Origin: Bog-159 sp035602155
GTDB taxonomy: Bacteria; Acidobacteriota; Terriglobia; Bryobacterales; Bryobacteraceae
DNA: 16,478 nt
Reading direction: 5' to 3'
NCBI GenBank assembly: GCA_035602155.1
Contig: DATNMW010000368.1
Span: 1 to 16,478, forward strand
A model generated the notes under the pieces. That model made no database searches. It saw only the letters and a list, made by a program, of their open reading frames with translations, and was not told the DNA's origin. A program made the position numbers and the translations under genes. Of this stretch, positions 1-7,019 are shown piece after piece (the stretch's first letter is position 1; the number at the start of each line of letters is the position of its first letter).

Positions 1-422
1 AGGACGCCGTCGGTATCGAGCTGGCGCGCGGCACTGGCGGCCGCCTGCCGCACGTCGTCTTCGTAAAGCAGATGCGCGAAGGCGTTGTCGGCGATCACAA
101 CCGCATCGAACGGCCCGCCCGGCACGCCGGATAAATCGCGAAGATCGGCGGCATAGAATGGGATCGCCAGATTGCGTGCGGCGGCCTCCACGCGCGCCCG
201 CGCCACTGCGGCGTCGCTGAGATCGCTGCCGGTGACCGCGTGACCGCGCATGGCCAATCCGATGGCCTGCGTGCCGATACCGCATGCCGCATCCAGGATG
301 CGCACGGGCGACTTGCCACAGGCCGCTTCGATCAGCGGGCCGAGCACGCCGGCCTGCCGCGCGATCGAAGCGTCCCAGTTCTCGAAGATCAGGTGATAGT
401 GGGCGGCCAGGTCGTCGTACAT
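1..422 (-). CDS. Class I SAM-dependent methyltransferase, 3' end outside window
   Basis: The reading frame is open from an ATG at 422 to the window edge, giving 140 residues of an incomplete protein. Residues 41-57 carry a Rossmann motif I (ILDAACGIGTQA), and residues 63-69 (VTGSDLS) hold the acidic residue expected to bind the S-adenosylmethionine ribose. AADLRDL at 91-97 and PFDAVVIADNAF at 104-115 fit motifs II and III. The DAACGIGTQA variant and the flanking pattern recall glycine/sarcosine-type small-molecule N-methyltransferases, but the substrate cannot be read from this fragment. The start lies one base after the TGA of the upstream lactonase gene (TGA-g-ATG), so the two are probably co-transcribed and translationally coupled. 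No separate promoter is visible. Family is secure; substrate is unknown. Confidence 0.85.
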   Translation of the reverse strand, partial: MYDDLAAHYHLIFENWDASIARQAGVLGPLIEAACGKSPVRILDAACGIGTQAIGLAMRGHAVTGSDLSDAAVARARVEAAARNLAIPFYAADLRDLSGVPGGPFDAVVIADNAFAHLLYEDDVRQAAASAARQLDTDGV

Positions 423-423
423 C

Positions 424-1458
424 TCAACAGATGTGTGCCCCGCGCGTCTCCACATACACCGCGTACAGGGACTGCGCCGCCGTCATGAAGAGCAGGTTGC
501 GCTTGGCGCCGCCGAAGCACAGATTGGCACAGGGCTCCGGCAGCAGGATCTGGCCAATGCGTTCCCCCGCGGGCGTGAAGACCTGCACGCCGTCATAGCC
601 GGCGCCCACCCAGCCGCAACCGGCCCAGATGTTGCCATCGACATCCGCGCGGATACCGTCGGCCATGCCGGGTTTGGTGTTCACGAACTCGCGCCCGTTG
701 CGCAGGCTGCGCGCATCGGCCACATCGTAAACGCGAATGTTGCGCGGCGCGTCCGGATAGTGCGTAGCGCCGGTGTCCACGATGTAAAGCTTCTTGTAAT
801 CGGGCGAGAAGCACAGGCCGTTGGGCTTGTACATTTCGTCAACGACCTTCTCCATCTGGCCGGTCTGGCCATCGATGCGGTACACCGCCTCTTTCAACTG
901 CATGTCCGCGCGCGTGCCTTCGTACGCTGCGAGAATGCCATAGCCCGGATCGGTGAACCAGATCGCGCCATCCGGATGCACCACGATATCGTTCGGCGCG
1001 TTGAGCGGCTTGCCGTTCCATTTGTCGGCCAGCACGGTGACCGCGCCATCCGGCTCGTAGCGCACCACGCGCCGGTTCAGGTGCTCGCAGGAAAGCTCGC
1101 GGCCCTGGTAGTCGAACGTGTTGCCATTGCTGTAGGCGCTGGGACTGCGGTAGGTGCTGATGTGGCCGTCCTCTTCGAGCCAGCGCATTTGCGCGTTGTT
1201 AGGGATGTCGCTCCACACCAGGTAGCGGCCCGTGCCCGACCACGCCGGACCCTCGGCCCACAGCATACCGGTCCGCAGACGGCGGATCGCCGTGTTGTTG
1301 ATCTTGTATTTGGAGAAGCGCTTGTCCAGCGCCAGGATGTCCGGATCGGGATAGCGCACCGGCTCTTTGCCGCTCCAGTCGCGCTGGGCGCGCATCGCCT
1401 TGGGAGCAAGGGCGACGGAGGCCATGGCCGCCGTCAAGAAAGATCGCCGACTGTTCAC
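424..1458 (-). CDS. Tat-exported SMP-30/gluconolactonase-type lactonase
   Basis: Six-bladed beta-propeller enzyme of the SMP-30/gluconolactonase/LRE family, which typically hydrolyses sugar lactones with a bound divalent metal. From the GTG at 1458 the protein has 344 residues. NSRRSFLTA at residues 2-10 plus a hydrophobic stretch is a twin-arginine signal, so export is expected. Probable metal and active-site residues are E69 (WAEGPAW), N156 (PNDIVVHPDG), N213 (KPNG) and D267 (MADGIRADVDGN), matching the Glu-Asn-Asp ligand set of the family. A longer in-frame ATG start exists at 1512, but it would put 18 poorly signal-like residues before the twin arginine. A TATACT -10 box ends 7 bases before the GTG, so the transcript is probably leaderless. 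The methyltransferase gene follows after one base, and the GH5 gene is divergent. The exact substrate is not determined. Confidence 0.88.
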   Translation of the reverse strand: MNSRRSFLTAAMASVALAPKAMRAQRDWSGKEPVRYPDPDILALDKRFSKYKINNTAIRRLRTGMLWAEGPAWSGTGRYLVWSDIPNNAQMRWLEEDGHISTYRSPSAYSNGNTFDYQGRELSCEHLNRRVVRYEPDGAVTVLADKWNGKPLNAPNDIVVHPDGAIWFTDPGYGILAAYEGTRADMQLKEAVYRIDGQTGQMEKVVDEMYKPNGLCFSPDYKKLYIVDTGATHYPDAPRNIRVYDVADARSLRNGREFVNTKPGMADGIRADVDGNIWAGCGWVGAGYDGVQVFTPAGERIGQILLPEPCANLCFGGAKRNLLFMTAAQSLYAVYVETRGAHIC

Positions 1459-1465
1459 GTTGGCC

Positions 1466-1471
1466 AGTATA
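1466..1471 (-). promoter_or_regulatory. -10 box of the lactonase-methyltransferase operon
   Basis: TATACT on the minus strand lies 7 bases before the GTG at 1458, placing the expected transcription start on or next to the start codon. No Shine-Dalgarno sequence fits in the gap and no convincing -35 box is seen. The same hexamer recurs before three other genes in the window. Confidence 0.55.
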
Positions 1472-1492
1472 ACGTGGCGCACGCACTCCTGC

Positions 1493-1518
1493 GTGCCGGG
1501 CCCAGAGGGCACCCCGGC
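1493..1518. promoter_or_regulatory. Overlapping inverted repeats between divergent promoters
   Basis: Two interleaved inverted repeats lie in the 94-base spacer between the lactonase and GH5 genes: GTGCC (1493-1497) with GGCAC (1508-1512), and GCCGGG (1495-1500) with CCCGGC (1513-1518). They sit between the two -10 boxes, upstream of both, where a shared regulator could bind. High GC content makes chance repeats likely, so this is only a candidate. Confidence 0.25.
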
Positions 1519-1539
1519 TCATGGGGACGCCTGCTGTCT

Positions 1540-1545
1540 TATAAG
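1540..1545 (+). promoter_or_regulatory. -10 box of the GH5 gene
   Basis: TATAAG ends 7 bases before the ATG at 1553, so transcription would start at or beside the start codon. There is no Shine-Dalgarno sequence in the gap, which supports leaderless expression. No clear -35 box is visible. Confidence 0.5.
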
Positions 1546-1552
1546 ATAGCGG

Positions 1553-2749
1553 ATGATGCGAACACTCATCCTCGTCTGCCTGGTGGTGGCCCCCGTGTCC
1601 GCCGCCAATCGATTCGTGCATACCGACGGCAAACACATCCTAGCTCCCAATGGCGAAAAGCTGCTGCTGCGCGGCATCAATCTGGGCAACTGGCTGGCGC
1701 CCGAAGGCTATATGTTCCACTTCGACAAAGGACCGCAGTCCTATCGCGAGATCTCGGCGCTGCTCAACGACCTGATCGGCCCGGATGAGGCGGCGCGTTT
1801 CTGGAAGCAGTATCGCGACTCCTATATCGCCGAGGCCGACATTCATTTCATCCGCGAAGCCGGCTTCAACTGCGTCCGCATACCGTTTCACTCCAAGCTG
1901 ATCGACGACGGCACCGCGTTCCCGCTGCTCGACAGGGTGATTGCATGGTGCCGTCAGCGGCATGTCTGGGTGATCCTGGATATGCACTGCGCGCCCGGCG
2001 GCCAGACCGGCACCAATATCGACGATAGCTGGGGCTACCCGTGGCTTTTCGAAAGCGAAGAAGAGCAGCAGTTGGCGGCCGGCTTCTGGCGCAGCATCGC
2101 GCAACGCTATGCCGACGATCCCACGGTTCTCGGCTACGACCTGCTGAATGAACCGATCCCGCCGCCTGTGGCAAACTTGAATGCGCGCCTGGAACCGGTT
2201 TACCGCAAGATCACGGAGGCCATTCGCCAGGTCGATAAGAATCACGCCATCATCCTGGGCGGCGCGCAGTGGGATAGCAACTTCGACGTGTTCGGGCCGC
2301 CCTTCGACCGCAACGCCATTTACACCTTCCACAAGTATTGGACAGCGCCCACGAAGGATGCGATCCAGCCTTACGTGGATTTCCGCGAGCGCTATCAGGC
2401 ACCCATCTGGATGGGCGAATCCGGCGAGAACCAGGATTCCTGGATCGCTGAGTTTCGGACGACGCTGGAGAAGAACGACGTCGGCTGGACGTTCTGGCCG
2501 TATAAGAGGATGGATGCGACGTCGTCGCCCGTGAGCTTCGCGCGCCCCGCGCATTGGGATGAGATCGTTGCGTATGCGGCGCTGCCCGGGGGTATGGGCG
2601 CGGCCGAAGAGAAGATGAAGAAGCGGCCGCCGCAGGATCACTCGCGTGCGGCGCTGGCTGATTTGCTGGCGAAGATCAAGCTTGAGAATTGCCGCACCAA
2701 CGAAGGGTATTTGAAGGCCCTGGGGATGCGGGATCCGACGGCGAATTAG
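1553..2749 (+). CDS. Secreted glycoside hydrolase family 5 enzyme
   Basis: A 398-residue GH5 (clan GH-A, TIM barrel) glycosidase, a retaining family that cleaves beta-linked glucans, mannans or glycosides. A short signal peptide (MMRTLILVCLVVAPVSAA, residues 1-18) predicts secretion. RGINLGNWL near residues 40-48 is the usual first-strand motif. H145 lies in LDMHCAPGG. The acid/base is E200 in LLNEP, H260 lies in TFHKYW, and the nucleophile is E289 in WMGESGEN, so both catalytic glutamates are present. The RGINLGNWL and HCAPGGQ motifs recall exo-beta-glucanase-like subfamilies, but substrate specificity is not settled. The first of two adjacent ATG codons is used here; the second (1556) is equally possible. 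The gene is divergent from the lactonase and convergent with the symporter, only 36 bases away. Confidence 0.92.
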   Translation: MMRTLILVCLVVAPVSAANRFVHTDGKHILAPNGEKLLLRGINLGNWLAPEGYMFHFDKGPQSYREISALLNDLIGPDEAARFWKQYRDSYIAEADIHFIREAGFNCVRIPFHSKLIDDGTAFPLLDRVIAWCRQRHVWVILDMHCAPGGQTGTNIDDSWGYPWLFESEEEQQLAAGFWRSIAQRYADDPTVLGYDLLNEPIPPPVANLNARLEPVYRKITEAIRQVDKNHAIILGGAQWDSNFDVFGPPFDRNAIYTFHKYWTAPTKDAIQPYVDFRERYQAPIWMGESGENQDSWIAEFRTTLEKNDVGWTFWPYKRMDATSSPVSFARPAHWDEIVAYAALPGGMGAAEEKMKKRPPQDHSRAALADLLAKIKLENCRTNEGYLKALGMRDPTAN

Positions 2750-2785
2750 AGGGTTCAGTTACACTCGCACGCGCGCGCCACTTCG

Positions 2786-4603
2786 TTAGCCGCGGAAGTA
2801 GAGATAGCCGCCCAAAATGCAGACCAGCACCACGCCGGAGGCGGCAACCTCCTTCCAACTCCAGCCCGCGCGGGTCTTGCGGCGATCCGCTTCGGTAGCC
2901 GTGCCGAACGTCAAGCTCTGTATCTTGAGATCGTCGGGCGCGGCTGTCATATAACTTACTCCTACCATGACTATAGCCGACACAATCGTGATCAGGACGC
3001 TGAAGTACTGGAAGTAGATGTTATTGATTACCCATAGGAACGATCCCTCGGGATATCCAGCCCCGCCCAGGGTCACCGGAGTGTCGACCATCATGCGGAA
3101 GATCCCCAGGGCGAAGCCCACGATCATGGCCCAGAGCGCGCCTGCCCCATTCATACGCTTGATAAACACGCCCAGGAAAAATACGACAAAGATAGGGGGC
3201 GCCAGATAGCCTTGCACGGACTGCAAGTAAGTGTAGAGGCCCTTTGCGTTCTTAATCACCGGAATCCAGGCCAGGGCGATCAACACCATGACGATTGTAG
3301 CGCTGCGGCCCATGCGGACGAGCTGATGTTGCGAGGCATGCGGCTTCCACTTCTGATACAGGTCGACGGTGAACAGCGTGGAGCAAGCGTTGAATACGCC
3401 GGCTAGCGATCCCATCAGGGCGGAAAGCAAGCCGGCCACCACGATGCCCCGAATCCCGGCGGGCAATAGGTATTGAACCATCATAGGGAAGGCGGCGTTC
3501 GACAGGGCCGGGATAGACTTGCCGTCGGGACCGATCATGGGAGTCAGTTCGGGAACGTTGCCGCTCTTAGCCAGCGCGTAACAGATGAGTCCCGGAATGA
3601 TGAACAGATACACTGGGAAGAGCTTTAGAAACGCGGCGAAGATGCTGCCCCGGCGGGCGACTGTCTCATTGGGCGCGCCCAAGGCGCGCTGTACGATGTA
3701 TTGGTCCGTGCACCAATACCACAGCCCGATGATTGGCGCGCAGAAGAGCATGCCGAGCCACGGGAAGTTATCGTTGAAATACCAAGCCTGCTTCACGACA
3801 TGTCCGGCGGCGTTGGTCTGCATTACTGGCGCCCAGGTGCTTTCGACGCCAGCGGGGATAAGCGGCTTCCAGAGATTGAACATATCGGAGCCGCATAAGT
3901 GGCGCAACTCCGCCCACCCACCCAGGCGGACCAGGCCGTAAGCGGTCAACAGGAACGAACCGAGTATCAGGACCGTGACTTGAACGGCGTCGTTATAAGC
4001 CACGGCGCGCATGCCCCCCAGAGTAGTGTAAAGGCCGGTAAGCACGATCACCAGCACGGAGCCGATCCAAAAGCTGTCGATGGTTGTGCCGCCGATGTTG
4101 ATGCTCATCTGCGGGAACAGCGTGCCGAAGACCACGCCGCCGGCGAAGATGCCGACCGCGATCTTGGAGATGATGAAAGTGATGATGGAAACGATGGAGA
4201 GAACGTAGCGGGATTTTTCGTTGAAGCGCCGCTCCAGGAATTCCGGCATGGTGAAGACCATGGAGCGCATATAGAACGGCACGAAAACCCAACCCAGCAC
4301 CAGCAGACACCAGGCGTGCAGCTCATAGTGCGCCATGGCGACGCCGCTGGTAGCCCCGGAGCCGGCCAGTCCCACGATGTGCTCCGAGCCGATGTTGGAG
4401 GCGAAGATGGATGCGCCGATCACCCACCAGCCCAGGTTGCGGCCGGCCAGGAAATAGTCGGTGGCGGAGTCCTTCGCGCGGCGCACCACCCAGGTGGCCA
4501 CGGTGAGCAGAATGCCGAAGTAAAGCCCGATCGTGACCCAGTCGAGCGCGGTGATGCGCGACTCGCGGGTTGCGGACAGCAGCAACAGGGCTGGTATGGC
4601 CAT
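2786..4603 (-). CDS. SGLT-type sodium/sugar symporter (SSS family)
   Basis: A 605-residue integral membrane protein of the sodium:solute symporter family with about 14 hydrophobic segments, and so expected to import a sugar or related solute with Na+. ASNIGSEHIVGLAGSG (residues 68-83) and YWCTDQYIVQRALG are family signatures. They resemble animal SGLT proteins: His76 sits where SGLT1 has a sugar-contacting His and vSGLT a Gln, and E94 in HYELHAW matches the conserved substrate-binding Glu. QSVQGYLAPPIFVVFFLGVF is the later core helix containing another likely sugar-contacting Gln. The start is supported by GGAGG at 4616-4620, 12 bases upstream, and by a perfect TATAAT at 4630-4635. The C-terminus carries an additional predicted helix. 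Proximity to GH5 suggests uptake of its product, which is inference. Confidence 0.93.
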   Translation of the reverse strand: MAIPALLLLSATRESRITALDWVTIGLYFGILLTVATWVVRRAKDSATDYFLAGRNLGWWVIGASIFASNIGSEHIVGLAGSGATSGVAMAHYELHAWCLLVLGWVFVPFYMRSMVFTMPEFLERRFNEKSRYVLSIVSIITFIISKIAVGIFAGGVVFGTLFPQMSINIGGTTIDSFWIGSVLVIVLTGLYTTLGGMRAVAYNDAVQVTVLILGSFLLTAYGLVRLGGWAELRHLCGSDMFNLWKPLIPAGVESTWAPVMQTNAAGHVVKQAWYFNDNFPWLGMLFCAPIIGLWYWCTDQYIVQRALGAPNETVARRGSIFAAFLKLFPVYLFIIPGLICYALAKSGNVPELTPMIGPDGKSIPALSNAAFPMMVQYLLPAGIRGIVVAGLLSALMGSLAGVFNACSTLFTVDLYQKWKPHASQHQLVRMGRSATIVMVLIALAWIPVIKNAKGLYTYLQSVQGYLAPPIFVVFFLGVFIKRMNGAGALWAMIVGFALGIFRMMVDTPVTLGGAGYPEGSFLWVINNIYFQYFSVLITIVSAIVMVGVSYMTAAPDDLKIQSLTFGTATEADRRKTRAGWSWKEVAASGVVLVCILGGYLYFRG

Positions 4604-4629
4604 CGTTTGACATTTCCTCCGGAAGCCAG

Positions 4630-4635
4630 ATTATA
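4630..4635 (-). promoter_or_regulatory. -10 box of the SGLT-type symporter gene
   Basis: A perfect TATAAT, preceded directly by TG, lies in the 38-base gap between the MFS stop codon and the symporter start. A Shine-Dalgarno GGAGG follows at 4616-4620. The -35 region (about 4653-4658) would lie inside the MFS coding sequence and is weak. This indicates that the symporter can be transcribed independently of the MFS gene. Confidence 0.6.
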
Positions 4636-4641
4636 CAGCGT

Positions 4642-5925
4642 TTAGTTGGCCCGCTCCAGGCGGCCGCCTTCACGGCGATCGGCGCGCAGCAGCAGAAGCG
4701 AAAAAAGCAGGCCGCAGAATCCCAGCCCGGCGAACATGATCTGGCTGGCGGTATAGTCGTGTGTGGCGTCGCGCAGAGCGCCGCTGGCGTACGGGAATGC
4801 GCCCAGACCCAGGTTTTGGATGGCGGTCATCAGTCCAAAGGCCGTACCTACGCAACGCGCGTCCACAATGAGCGGCACAGATGGCCAGATGCAAGCGGGA
4901 ACCAACACGAATGCCGCGCCCAACACGATCATGGATAGGACCGGTGAAAAGTGCGTCAGGCCCAGCAGCAGGTGCGCCGGAACGATCAGCAGCGATCCTA
5001 GTACCATCAGGGTGGCGCGGCGGCCCACGCGATCGACCAGGTTGCCGGCGAAGGGCGCGAGCACCATGGAAGCCGCGATGATAATCGACGTGACGCCCTG
5101 CGCGGTGGTGAACATGTGTGTGAGATTGAAGAACACGCCGGCGAAAAAGCCCAGCCCCTCGCCGGACGCCATGGGCATGCCCCACTTATCGTGAAAGAAG
5201 TCGGTGGCCAGCGCGGTGAAAGGGAAGATGGCGGAGTAGAACGTCACACAGATTCCCACGGCGTACCAGTAGGAGGGTCGGAACTTGCGAATGTCGCTCC
5301 AGGTGATCTTGTCGCCGGAGCCGGCTTCGGGAAGATGTAGGATCGGCTCGGCGTGACGGTCCATGAGCGTATAGATCCAATTGCAGAGCAGGCTGAATAC
5401 GCACAGCCCGGCGGCGATCCAGAGCGCGCCGCGCCAGCCGAAGCGGGTGGCCAGCAGCTCTTCCGTGTTGAAGGAAAACAGGGTGCCGAGACGGGCGATG
5501 GTGAGGGTTATGCCGAAAGCCATCGCCAGTTCCTTGCCGGTAAACCAGCGCGCGGCAATGGCACTCTGCGCGACGATCACGGATTCGGAGCCGATGCCGA
5601 ACAGGACGCGGCCGGCATATAAGACGGGCAGGCTGGGCGCCCAGGCGACCATGGAAGCGCCGGCTACCACGAAGCCGGAGAAGATCAGGCTGGCGCGGCG
5701 CACTCCGGCACGATCGATGAGCACTCCTCCGAGTCCCACCGCGACCACGGCGGCCACGCTGTACATGGTGTACATGGTCCCGATCGCGGCGCGGTCGGTG
5801 TGGAACACCTGGATGAGGGTGGTCTCGATGGCGCCGACGCTATCGTAAGCGAAGTAGCTGCCGAAGGTAATCAGGGCGGCGAAGGCCAGGATGATGAAGC
5901 GGTAGGGTTTGCCCGATGGAGACAT
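4642..5925 (-). CDS. MFS transporter resembling the MFSD1 family
   Basis: A 427-residue major facilitator superfamily protein with about 12 hydrophobic segments in two halves. The N-terminal half reads FGSYFAYDSVGAIE, GGVLIDRAGVRRASLIFS, GRVLFGIGSESVIVAQ and WFTGKELAMAFGITLTIARLG, all close in wording to MFSD1, the animal lysosomal dipeptide transporter, as I recall that sequence. GGVLIDRAGVRR and GNLVDRVGRRAT are the loop 2-3 and 8-9 motifs of the superfamily. The substrate in this bacterium is unknown; a dipeptide or organic anion is possible but untested. The ATG at 5925 has no Shine-Dalgarno sequence; an extended -10 box TGTTATACT ends 9 bases upstream. The gene is divergent from the alcohol dehydrogenase and followed by the symporter, which has its own promoter. 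Confidence 0.88.
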   Translation of the reverse strand: MSPSGKPYRFIILAFAALITFGSYFAYDSVGAIETTLIQVFHTDRAAIGTMYTMYSVAAVVAVGLGGVLIDRAGVRRASLIFSGFVVAGASMVAWAPSLPVLYAGRVLFGIGSESVIVAQSAIAARWFTGKELAMAFGITLTIARLGTLFSFNTEELLATRFGWRGALWIAAGLCVFSLLCNWIYTLMDRHAEPILHLPEAGSGDKITWSDIRKFRPSYWYAVGICVTFYSAIFPFTALATDFFHDKWGMPMASGEGLGFFAGVFFNLTHMFTTAQGVTSIIIAASMVLAPFAGNLVDRVGRRATLMVLGSLLIVPAHLLLGLTHFSPVLSMIVLGAAFVLVPACIWPSVPLIVDARCVGTAFGLMTAIQNLGLGAFPYASGALRDATHDYTASQIMFAGLGFCGLLFSLLLLRADRREGGRLERAN

Positions 5926-5934
5926 GGATCTGGG

Positions 5935-5943
5935 AGTATAACA
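5935..5943 (-). promoter_or_regulatory. Extended -10 promoter of the MFS gene
   Basis: The minus strand reads TGT followed by TATACT, an extended -10 element. It ends 9 bases before the ATG at 5925, leaving a predicted leader of only 2-3 bases. No Shine-Dalgarno sequence is present. Confidence 0.55.
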
Positions 5944-5948
5944 GAAGG

Positions 5949-5977
5949 CAGGAGACAGAAGAAGTCAGGAGACGGAA
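5949..5977 (+). repeat. Purine-rich imperfect direct repeat
   Basis: CAGGAGACAGAA (5949-5960) recurs as CAGGAGACGGAA (5966-5977), 17 bases apart, in an almost pure purine tract. The second copy carries the Shine-Dalgarno AGGAG (5967-5971) of the alcohol dehydrogenase gene and reaches the A of its ATG. It may be a short low-complexity expansion with no regulatory role. Confidence 0.5.
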
Positions 5978-6978
5978 TGAAGGCCTGTGTCTTGGAATCG
6001 CCCGCTCCGATCGAGCGGAATCCGTTGGCGTTCGGCGATGCGCCCGTGCCGGAGCCCGGCGCCGACGAGGTGCTGGTGCGGGTACATGCATGCGGCGTGT
6101 GCCGGACCGATTTGCATGTAGTGGAAGGCGAACTGCCGCCGCGCAAGCGCCCCGTGATACCGGGGCACCAGGTGGTGGGCACTGTGGAGCGTAGCGGGGC
6201 CGGAGCGCAACGCTTCGGCCATGGAGCGCGGGTAGGTGTTGCATGGCTGCATCGCACCTGCGGCGTTTGCGAGTACTGCCGCTCGGGCCGCGAGAACCTT
6301 TGCGCGCTGGCGACGTTCACCGGCTATACGGTGGATGGCGGCTATGCCGAGTACATTGTTGCGCCTGAGAGCTTTGTCTATCCGATCCCGGAAGGCTTCA
6401 GCGATATGGCCGCTGCGCCGCTCTTGTGCGCGGGGATTATCGGCTTCCGCTCGCTGCGCGTTTCGGGCATTCAGCCTGGCGGCACGTTGGGGCTGTACGG
6501 CTTTGGCGCTGCCGCGCACGTGGCGATCCAGGTGGCGCGGCATTGGGGCGTACGGGTTTACGCGATGACGCGCGAGGAACGGCACAGAGAGCTTGCGCGG
6601 GAGTTGGGCGCGGAGTGGTCCGGCGGGGCCGACGATCAGCCGCCGGAGAAGATAGACGCCGCCATCGTCTTCGCGCCCGCGGGCGGGCTGGTGGCTTCCG
6701 CGTTGCGGGTACTGAAAAGAGGCGGCACGGTGGCGCTGGGCGGCATTTACATGAGTCCGATTCCGGCGATGGATTACAACCTGCTGTATCACGAGCGCGT
6801 GGTTCGCAGCGTGGCAAATAACACGCGGCAGGATGGGGAGGATTTTCTGAAGATCGCAGCGGAGATTCCGATTCATAGCGAGGTGCGGGAGTTTCCGCTG
6901 GCGGAAGCGAATGCGGCCTTGAATATGTTGAAGCAGGGCGGGGTGCAGGGGGCGGCCGTGCTACGGGTGGGCAATTGA
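5977..6978 (+). CDS. Zinc-dependent MDR alcohol dehydrogenase
   Basis: A 333-residue medium-chain dehydrogenase/reductase that would oxidise alcohols or reduce aldehydes with NAD(P). Likely catalytic zinc ligands are C39 (HACGVCRTDLH), H64 (GHQVVG) and C152 (LLCAG); the structural zinc site is C95, C98, C101 and C109 (CGVCEYCRSGRENLC). The nucleotide-binding fold starts at GLYGFGAAAHVAIQVA (about 173-188). The residue after H64 is Gln, where most family members have Glu (GHE), which is a notable change near the zinc. The pattern resembles the YGFGA subgroup annotated as zinc-binding alcohol dehydrogenase family 2. The start at 5977 is chosen for its AGGAG five bases upstream; the frame is open further back, but that part overlaps the divergent MFS gene. 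Substrate unknown. Confidence 0.92.
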   Translation: MKACVLESPAPIERNPLAFGDAPVPEPGADEVLVRVHACGVCRTDLHVVEGELPPRKRPVIPGHQVVGTVERSGAGAQRFGHGARVGVAWLHRTCGVCEYCRSGRENLCALATFTGYTVDGGYAEYIVAPESFVYPIPEGFSDMAAAPLLCAGIIGFRSLRVSGIQPGGTLGLYGFGAAAHVAIQVARHWGVRVYAMTREERHRELARELGAEWSGGADDQPPEKIDAAIVFAPAGGLVASALRVLKRGGTVALGGIYMSPIPAMDYNLLYHERVVRSVANNTRQDGEDFLKIAAEIPIHSEVREFPLAEANAALNMLKQGGVQGAAVLRVGN

Positions 6979-7002
6979 CGGCCAGCCGTAAATTAGCGAC
7001 AA

Positions 7003-7019
7003 TCCGGCAATATGCCGGA
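7003..7019. promoter_or_regulatory. Perfect inverted repeat on the start codon of the YdhG-like gene
   Basis: TCCGGCA (7003-7009) and TGCCGGA (7013-7019) are perfect 7-base arms around a 3-base centre ATA. The ATG start (7012-7014) lies across the centre and second arm. In RNA this would form a small hairpin hiding the start codon; in DNA it could be an operator. Its sequence differs from the repeat at 7417-7436. Confidence 0.45.

Noticed and set aside
433..1788. A 451-residue plus-strand open frame opposite the lactonase gene
   Set aside because: It is antisense to a gene with clear Tat signal and metal-binding motifs, has Arg/His/Ala-rich composition with no recognisable domain, and runs into the GH5 gene in another frame.
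1640..2641. A 333-residue minus-strand open frame opposite GH5
   Set aside because: The plus strand encodes both GH5 catalytic glutamates and a signal peptide; the antisense frame shows no motif and is explained by high GC at third positions.
2750..2785. Shared terminator between the convergent GH5 and symporter genes
   Set aside because: The 36-base gap has a GCGCGCGC stretch but no stem-loop followed by a T-run.
3899..4645. A 248-residue plus-strand open frame opposite the symporter
   Set aside because: It is His/Asp/Gln-rich antisense of membrane helices, with no ribosome binding site or domain.
5965..6876. A 303-residue minus-strand open frame opposite the alcohol dehydrogenase
   Set aside because: The sense strand has all zinc-binding cysteines and a good Shine-Dalgarno sequence; the antisense product matches nothing recognisable.
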